From assembly GCA_003854995.1 (NCBI GenBank), contig RQOI01000602.1, forward strand, positions 1 through 10,674: 10,674 nt of DNA. The letters are read 5' to 3'. Under the pieces are notes generated by a model. That model was given only the letters and a program-made list of their open reading frames with translations, made no database searches and was not told where the DNA came from. Of this stretch, positions 5,891-10,674 are shown piece by piece (the stretch's first letter is position 1; the number at the start of each line of letters is the position of its first letter). The translations under genes and the position numbers were made by a program. Source of the DNA: Candidatus Zhuqueibacterota bacterium (GTDB lineage: Bacteria > Zhuqueibacterota > Zhuqueibacteria > Residuimicrobiales > Krinioviventaceae).

Positions 5891-7036
5891 ATGGTCATAA
5901 AAAGTGTCTATGTGCGAGCATTCAAGTCAATCTACGAGATGACATTGAGCATCAATCAAAAGATAAATGTCTTGATCGGCGCCAATGAGAGTGGAAAGAC
6001 GAATGTTCTCAAGGCAATTGAAGCCTTTCGTGCGGATGTGCCATTTGATAGCAGTCTCACCTGCCAATACTCTAATAATTATTACATGGGAAAATGCCCG
6101 GAGATTGCCATTGAATTTTCCGGCATCACAAAAGAGAATCGGCAAAAATTGGTGCATATCTCTGATGTATTCAAAGATGTGGAAAGTTTTCAAATCCGCC
6201 GCGACGCCCCGGAGCTCACCGATTATCATCTGATCATCGGCGATCGAGAAATTGACAACATGAACATGACTCAGCTGCTGAAAATCTTGCCTAAAATCAT
6301 CTACTTTAGCAATATCCCGCTGTTGAAAAATAAAGTGGATTATGACAGCCTTATCTCAAGCAGCGCAGCATTTCTGACCGAAAAGAATCTGCTGAAAATC
6401 GGCGGCATTGAAGACTATGAGCTGCTCTTTGAGGATAGCTCCCGCGGCCGTCGCGCGGCAGAGGAGGCGAGCCGAATCATCAGCGAACAGATCCGTCGGG
6501 TGTGGTCTCAGGAAGACACCATAGAGATCAAACTGAATGTCAATGGCCGCGTCCTTTACATCGACTTTGCCGATTCGACGACGGTTCTCGATACGCCCGA
6601 ATCGCGCAGCCTGGGCTTTCGCTGGTATCTGTCGTTCTATGTCAACTTTATCTCGCAGACATTCGAGGGCCGATCGAACGAATACATCTTTCTCATCGAT
6701 GAACCCGGCATCCATTTGCACCCGGCCGGACAGAAAGATCTGATTCAGGTCCTCGAAGATCTATCGATCAAAAACCAGCTCATCTATACGACGCACTCGC
6801 CTTTTCTCATCGATCGAAATCATCCGGATCGCGTTTTCCTCATCGAAAAAGACAAGACCGGCACCAAAGTCGACAGCAAATCCTATCGCGACAACTGGAA
6901 ACCGCTGCGCAAACAGATCGGCCTGACGATCAGCGATCTCTTCTTCTTCAGCGATCAAAGCATCATACTTGAACTGCCCACCACGAGGAAACTGAGCATC
7001 CTCAACAGGTTCAAGCCTGATAATGGCGAGGAATAG
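5891..7036 (+). CDS. OLD-like ABC/AAA ATPase lacking its TOPRIM nuclease domain
   Basis: A 381-residue SMC/ABC-type ATPase resembling the N-terminal half of OLD (overcoming lysogeny defect) family proteins. Walker A is GANESGKTN at 30-38; the signature-like SRSLGFRWYLSF begins at 238; Walker B is FLIDEPGIHLHP (D270, E271); the switch histidine is H302 in YTTHSPFLID. Full OLD proteins continue into a TOPRIM nuclease that opens with a VEGPTD-like motif. Here the segment SDLFFFSDQSIILELPTTRK resembles that opening (E361 in place of the catalytic glutamate), but the protein ends 20 residues later, so the nuclease is absent. An in-frame stop at 5885-5887 fixes the ATG at 5891 as the earliest start; AAAGGG (5878-5883) serves as ribosome binding site. 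The TAG stop is followed at once, in the same frame, by the peptidase start. The ATPase fold is clear; cellular role unknown. Confidence 0.88.
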   Translation: MVIKSVYVRAFKSIYEMTLSINQKINVLIGANESGKTNVLKAIEAFRADVPFDSSLTCQYSNNYYMGKCPEIAIEFSGITKENRQKLVHISDVFKDVESFQIRRDAPELTDYHLIIGDREIDNMNMTQLLKILPKIIYFSNIPLLKNKVDYDSLISSSAAFLTEKNLLKIGGIEDYELLFEDSSRGRRAAEEASRIISEQIRRVWSQEDTIEIKLNVNGRVLYIDFADSTTVLDTPESRSLGFRWYLSFYVNFISQTFEGRSNEYIFLIDEPGIHLHPAGQKDLIQVLEDLSIKNQLIYTTHSPFLIDRNHPDRVFLIEKDKTGTKVDSKSYRDNWKPLRKQIGLTISDLFFFSDQSIILELPTTRKLSILNRFKPDNGEE

Positions 7037-7945
7037 TTGAAGACGACGATTTGTGATGTGCCCGGCATAAAGGTCGGGCATTTCTGTTTCAGAGCCGCAC
7101 AAACCGGTTGCACGGTCATTTTGCCGACAAAAGAGGTGATCGCAGGCGTCGACGTGCGCGGCGCCGCCCCTGGCACGCGTGAAATTGAGCTTTTAAAGCC
7201 GGTGCGACTGGTAGAAAAGATTCACGCCATCCTGCTCACCGGCGGCAGCGCCTTTGGCTTGGATGCAGCCGGCGGCGTCCAGCGCTATCTGGAGGAGCGA
7301 AATATCGGCTTCGATGCCGGCGTCGCGCGCATCCCCATCGTGCCAACGGCGGTCATCTACGATCTGGCGGTCGGCGATCCGACGGTCAGACCGGACGCCG
7401 CCGCCGGATATCAGGCTTGCCAAAACGCGACGGCAGAGGACGTCGAGGAAGGTCGCGTCGGCGCCGGTTGCGGCGCAACTGTGGGAAAATTACTGGGCAT
7501 GCCGCACTGTTCAGCCGGCGGCATCGGCACAGCCTCTATCTCGCTCGCGGACGGCGTGATCATCGGCGCCCTCGCTGTTGTGAACGCGCTGGGAGAGGTC
7601 ATTGATGAACAGGGCGACATCATCGCCGGCGTCCAGAATCCTGACCAATCGGGCTATATTCCGTCGCTGGATATCTTGCGAAAAATGACGCGGGATTTTG
7701 GTTTCGCGTCGAATACCACGCTCGCGGTCGTCGCCACCAATGCCGCCTTGACGAGAGAATCAGCGACCAAAGTCGCACAGATGGCGCACGACGGCGTGGC
7801 CAGGAGCATCCGCCCCGCGCACACCATGCACGACGGCGACATCGTCTTTGCCATTTCAACCGGCGATCATGCCGCTGACGTGACTGTCGTCGGTTCGTTC
7901 GCCGCGCAGGTCGTCGCCGAGAGCATTCGGCAGGCGGTGCGGTGA
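7037..7945 (+). CDS. S58-family (DmpA/NylC-type) self-processing peptidase
   Basis: A 302-residue protein of the P1/S58 family, whose members include the aminopeptidase DmpA, beta-peptidyl aminopeptidases and nylon-oligomer hydrolase NylC. They are made as one chain that cuts itself, and the residue after the cut becomes the N-terminal nucleophile. Family marks: ICDVPGIKVGH at the start, TGCTVILP, VDVRGAAPGTRE, ILLTGGSAFGLDAAGGVQRYLEE at 66-87, IPIVPTAVIYDL, GAGCGATVGK, NTTLAVVATNAALT, and the DGDIVFAISTG tail. By analogy with NylC the cut should fall between N226 and T227. No signal peptide is seen, so it is cytoplasmic. The start is a TTG directly after the ATPase stop, preceded by GAGG (7028-7031); no in-frame ATG lies upstream because the preceding codon is TAG. 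Translational coupling is likely. The substrate cannot be told from the sequence. Confidence 0.92.
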   Translation: MKTTICDVPGIKVGHFCFRAAQTGCTVILPTKEVIAGVDVRGAAPGTREIELLKPVRLVEKIHAILLTGGSAFGLDAAGGVQRYLEERNIGFDAGVARIPIVPTAVIYDLAVGDPTVRPDAAAGYQACQNATAEDVEEGRVGAGCGATVGKLLGMPHCSAGGIGTASISLADGVIIGALAVVNALGEVIDEQGDIIAGVQNPDQSGYIPSLDILRKMTRDFGFASNTTLAVVATNAALTRESATKVAQMAHDGVARSIRPAHTMHDGDIVFAISTGDHAADVTVVGSFAAQVVAESIRQAVR

Positions 7946-7949
7946 GGGC

Positions 7950-9416
7950 TCACTGTCTGACCACGATGATCCGTCCCTCAAGCGCGGGATGCAATTCCCT
8001 GCCCATGAGAAAATCGCGAACGACCGCAACATCCGTGGGCGCACGATGCGCAGGCACGCGCACATCGGCTTGGCGAAAATCAAAATCATCTCCCCCGAGC
8101 AGAATATAACTGGGCAGAGCCAGCTGATATCGTTTCTCGACATCCAGCGGTTCACCATTGATCTGCAGGGTCAATAGTCGCGCTCCTGCCGGTGCGCTCC
8201 AGTCGTACGAATAACTGCCGCCGGATATCTGCAGAAATTGCCCGCCAGAATTTTCAACTTCCGAGAGCCCATGCTCAAACATCTGCCAGAGCGCCCTGCC
8301 GGTCATCGTCACCAGCGGGACCTTGTTGCCAAAGGGGAGCGCTGCCAGCACCTCTCTTGTCGTCACTGCACCCACCGGAATACTGGCGCGCAGACCGCCG
8401 CCGTTGATCACAGCCACATCAGCAGCATGATAATGCCGAAACGCATCCGCAACCAGATTGCCTATTGTGGTCTCGCCCCAGCGACAGCGCATATCGCTGT
8501 CGATGCCGGCGTCCAACGATGCCGCTGAGGTTGCGATCACGGCATTCAATTTCTGTTCGAGTGAATCTTGATACTGTTTTTGCAGCGCCGCAAGCGCGGG
8601 ATCTTCGGCGACCGTCGAATCGACTGCAATCGCCGCCGTTGATAAAAAAATACGGCCGTCCCGCCTGGATATGTCAAGTCGCGCGACGCTCCCCATATTG
8701 CCGCAGGGCGAGAGGATGGGCCGATCGCCCACATAAAGGATGGATGTCCTGTTTTCGGATCGTTCTTCAGACAAAATAGCTGCAATTTGCGGAAAAGCGA
8801 GCAGCAGCTGTTCGTCGCGTGCGGGAGTGGTTTGCGTCACCGCGATGATGACGTCCACATTCTCCAGTTCGGACAGCGCTTCTGCTGTCGCAGCCAGCAG
8901 ATCCATTTGCTCGACATCGTCGCACGTGGTTGTATCCATGGCATCGGTCAAACCGAGCAAACCCAGCTGAAAACCGGCGACAGCGTAGCGCAAGACCGCG
9001 GGCAAATCATGAAATGGGCTGCCGTCGCGTTCGCGCAGATTGGAGGTGAACCATTGAAAATTCGAGGCATCTATCAGCCCTCGGGTCACATCAGCGCCAA
9101 AATCAAAATCATGCTGACCCAGATTGGCGACATCGACGGGAATCCGGTTGAACGCATCGACTATCGGCAGACCACGGTAGAATCCGCCGAACAGCGTGCC
9201 GCTGGCGAGATCGCCGCCAAAGATGACCATCGTGTGTGGATTGTTCTTCCTGGCAGCATCGACAATTGTCTGCAAGCGAGCCACGCCACCGCGCTGGCCG
9301 AGATTGTCCGTAACCGGTGCAATTTCGTGCGCATCATTGAAGTAAAGGATGGTCAGGTGAGGTGGCGCGCTGCAAGAAAGAGCCACGAGCAGGAGCAAAA
9401 ATAATAGATATTTCAT
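7950..9416 (-). CDS. 5'-nucleotidase/UshA-family lipoprotein with altered metal site
   Basis: A 488-residue envelope protein: a lipoprotein-like signal MKYLLFLLLLVALSC (predicted lipidated C15), an N-terminal metallophosphatase domain (about 20-260), and a C-terminal 5'-nucleotidase substrate domain. The latter keeps WGETTIGNLVADAF, INGGGLRASIPVG, LPFGN, LQISGGSYSYD and GGDDFDF. In the first domain D28, H30 (FNDAHE), D69 (GGDLASG) and the catalytic pair H102/D105 remain. However, the usual GNHE reads GQHD, the LSH histidine reads VTQ (Q195), and the GGHSH block reads SEERSE (about 216-221), so three or more metal ligands are changed. Relatives hydrolyse nucleotides or nucleotide sugars in the periplasm; activity here is doubtful or metal preference changed. 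The ATG directly follows nine Ts of the upstream gene's terminator and has no normal ribosome binding site, yet the signal peptide needs this start. It converges on the peptidase gene with 4 bp between stops. Confidence 0.87.
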   Translation of the reverse strand: MKYLLFLLLLVALSCSAPPHLTILYFNDAHEIAPVTDNLGQRGGVARLQTIVDAARKNNPHTMVIFGGDLASGTLFGGFYRGLPIVDAFNRIPVDVANLGQHDFDFGADVTRGLIDASNFQWFTSNLRERDGSPFHDLPAVLRYAVAGFQLGLLGLTDAMDTTTCDDVEQMDLLAATAEALSELENVDVIIAVTQTTPARDEQLLLAFPQIAAILSEERSENRTSILYVGDRPILSPCGNMGSVARLDISRRDGRIFLSTAAIAVDSTVAEDPALAALQKQYQDSLEQKLNAVIATSAASLDAGIDSDMRCRWGETTIGNLVADAFRHYHAADVAVINGGGLRASIPVGAVTTREVLAALPFGNKVPLVTMTGRALWQMFEHGLSEVENSGGQFLQISGGSYSYDWSAPAGARLLTLQINGEPLDVEKRYQLALPSYILLGGDDFDFRQADVRVPAHRAPTDVAVVRDFLMGRELHPALEGRIIVVRQ

Positions 9417-9449
9417 AAAAAAAAAGCCCTGACTTTATGTCAGGGCTTT
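9417..9449 (-). terminator. Intrinsic terminator of the TonB-dependent receptor gene
   Basis: A perfect 11-bp stem (plus 9423-9433 with 9439-9449; arm GTCAGGGCTTT) around a five-base loop. On the minus strand the loop reads ATAAA and the run TTTTTTTTT (plus 9417-9425) closes the element. It begins 7 bp after the receptor's stop codon. The T-run ends at the base before the next gene's ATG (9414-9416), so the same DNA is both terminator and leader of the nucleotidase gene. Confidence 0.9.
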
Positions 9450-9456
9450 GCGGAAT

Positions 9457-10674
9457 CTAGTAATTCAGCTGCAAACCAACGTTGAAAGTACGCGGCAGGC
9501 CGAGGAAAACTTCAGCCGCGTCCGCCATGTGCGGATTGACGATGACTTTGTCCACCCGATAGGCACTGTAAGCGCTGTTGTCGACAGCATCCTGGACATA
9601 GACTTCATCCAGAGCGTTGAAGACGTGCCCAAAGAGGCTCAGGCCAAGACCACCGATCGTGAACGGCAGTTTGTACCGAGCATGCAGATCGATCACGCCA
9701 TAGCTTGGCGCTGACCAGCTTTGTATGCGGTCGGTTTCGTCCGTACGCGTCTGCGGATCAAAGTTAGCATAGTGCGATGTGTAGTAACGATAGGTTCCTT
9801 GCACGAACAGGCCTTTGAGCGGGAAGAGCGACGCACCGACGGCCACCTGCGTCTGCGGGGCATCGCCGACTTTCAAGTCCTTGATGTAATAGTCATAGGT
9901 GACATCGGGCTGCTCCGGATTGTCATAGTCTTTGTAGCGGCCCGTGACATCATCGATATAGTTCCAATTGCCGACAGAGCCGGCGAGGTCGAAGCGGAAC
10001 CAGTTGATGGGCTGGTAGGCGCCTTCGAACTCGAGGCCCATGTGCAACTGATCCATGCCGGTGATGAAGATTAGAGAAGAAGAACCGTCCGCCAGCGTGA
10101 TGCCGCGCGAAATGGCGCGATCATTCCACAGCGTATAATAGTAGCTCACCTTGGCGGTCAGCTTGTTCGAGAACCAGTTCAAACCGGCTTCCAGAGAGGT
10201 GAATTTCTCATTTTCGGGATTTTCAGAGAAAACACCATTGATATCATCGATGACGGCGTCAAAAATCGGCACTTTGGAGACATAGCCGACATTGCCATAG
10301 GCGCCCAACTTGTCGGTGATGTTATACAGCGCGCCGCCCTTTGCCTGATAGCCGCCGATATTGTCAGACTCGAGCACGAATTCATTGCCCGTGCCGTCGT
10401 CTTTAAAGTGATCGGTATAGGTGTAATTGATCGTCGAATAGCCGGCCATGCCATAGGCGGTCAGGCGACCCAGCGAGTATTCGGCCTGGCCGAAAAATCC
10501 GAACCAGTCTACGGTATTGCTGTTGTCATAACCGACCCTGTCGCCGAGTCCGCGTTCATGCTCTGCTTCAGTCCAGAAATCAGAGGCGTAATTCGCCGGC
10601 GCCAGATAATAGGAGCCGCCCAGCAGATTGCGGACCTCGCGATAGTGATCGATCTCGGCTGTGCGCCAGTCAAC
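9457..10674 (-). CDS. TonB-dependent outer-membrane receptor, C-terminal part (start outside window)
   Basis: 405 codons of an open frame that enters from the right edge with no stop and ends at TAG 9457-9459. The translation is the C-terminal beta barrel of a TonB-dependent receptor, which imports bulky substrates using energy passed on by TonB. Visible signs: DWRTAEIDHYREVRNLLGG near the right edge (typical barrel segment after the plug), repeated alternating aromatic strands such as TAYGMAGYSTINYTYTDHF, GLNWFSNKLTAKVSYYYTLW and LFVQGTYRYYTSHYANFD, a GVIDLHARYKLPF strand with GLSLFGHVFNALDEVY, and the closing FNVGLQLNY whose terminal tyrosine suits insertion by the Bam machinery. The plug domain and any TonB box are outside. 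The nearest internal ATG (10449) is not the start, since barrel-like sequence continues upstream of it. The substrate cannot be told. A strong terminator follows. Confidence 0.92.
   Translation of the reverse strand, partial: VDWRTAEIDHYREVRNLLGGSYYLAPANYASDFWTEAEHERGLGDRVGYDNSNTVDWFGFFGQAEYSLGRLTAYGMAGYSTINYTYTDHFKDDGTGNEFVLESDNIGGYQAKGGALYNITDKLGAYGNVGYVSKVPIFDAVIDDINGVFSENPENEKFTSLEAGLNWFSNKLTAKVSYYYTLWNDRAISRGITLADGSSSLIFITGMDQLHMGLEFEGAYQPINWFRFDLAGSVGNWNYIDDVTGRYKDYDNPEQPDVTYDYYIKDLKVGDAPQTQVAVGASLFPLKGLFVQGTYRYYTSHYANFDPQTRTDETDRIQSWSAPSYGVIDLHARYKLPFTIGGLGLSLFGHVFNALDEVYVQDAVDNSAYSAYRVDKVIVNPHMADAAEVFLGLPRTFNVGLQLNY

Noticed and set aside
5821..5988. 55-codon frame in the leader of the ATPase gene, overlapping its start
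   Set aside because: No ribosome binding site and no protein-like composition; more likely chance in the leader.
7940..7955. Bidirectional terminator between the convergent peptidase and nucleotidase genes
   Set aside because: Only 4 bp separate the stops and no hairpin with a T-run is seen; the transcripts probably overlap.
8787..9404. 205-codon plus-strand open frame
   Set aside because: It lies opposite the nucleotidase lipoprotein gene, shows no domain pattern, and the minus-strand protein is clearly the real one.
1..10674. CRISPR array, insertion sequence, integrase, tRNA or rRNA
   Set aside because: No regularly spaced repeats, transposase-like frames, terminal inverted repeats or RNA gene signatures were recognised by reading both strands.

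Overview
The window holds a bacterial chromosomal replication origin with its flanking genes. The organism is a diderm (two-membrane) bacterium: it carries a TonB-dependent outer-membrane receptor that ends in an aromatic residue and a predicted lipoprotein. A DciA (DUF721) helicase loader in the dnaA cluster and protein styles close to the Bacteroidetes/Calditrichota/KSB1 type suggest the FCB superphylum. That placement is an inference from family resemblance, not from a search.

Left part (1-5407, minus strand): transcription runs dnaA > dnaN > recF > dciA > gyrB, with gyrB cut by the left edge. dnaA and dnaN have strong AGGAGG ribosome binding sites, dnaN has its own good sigma70-type promoter, recF and dciA overlap by 25 bp, and dciA and gyrB are 15 bp apart. 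Together the products initiate replication (DnaA, DciA), give the polymerase its clamp (DnaN), repair gaps (RecF) and remove supercoils (GyrB).

Origin (5408-5890): a gene-free stretch with five same-strand DnaA boxes (three perfect TTATCCACA, two single-mismatch), arranged as a pair 20 bp apart, a single box and a pair 18 bp apart. AT-rich DNA and a hairpin adjoin the last pair. A divergent promoter with an inverted repeat over its -10 element drives the genes to the right.

Right part: a plus-strand pair (5891-7945) encodes an OLD-like ABC/AAA ATPase whose TOPRIM nuclease half is missing and, in the same reading frame directly after its TAG stop, an S58 (DmpA/NylC-type) self-processing peptidase starting at TTG. 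Convergent to these, 4 bp away, is a 5'-nucleotidase-family lipoprotein (minus) that has lost several metal ligands of its metallophosphatase domain. Upstream of that gene is the 3' part of a TonB-dependent receptor (minus, cut by the right edge). The receptor's terminator U-tract runs directly into the nucleotidase start codon.

The points most worth a second look are the truncated origin-adjacent OLD ATPase with its putative operator and in-frame amber junction, the metal-ligand-poor nucleotidase, and the terminator fused to a start codon. I saw no CRISPR array, insertion sequence, tRNA or rRNA.
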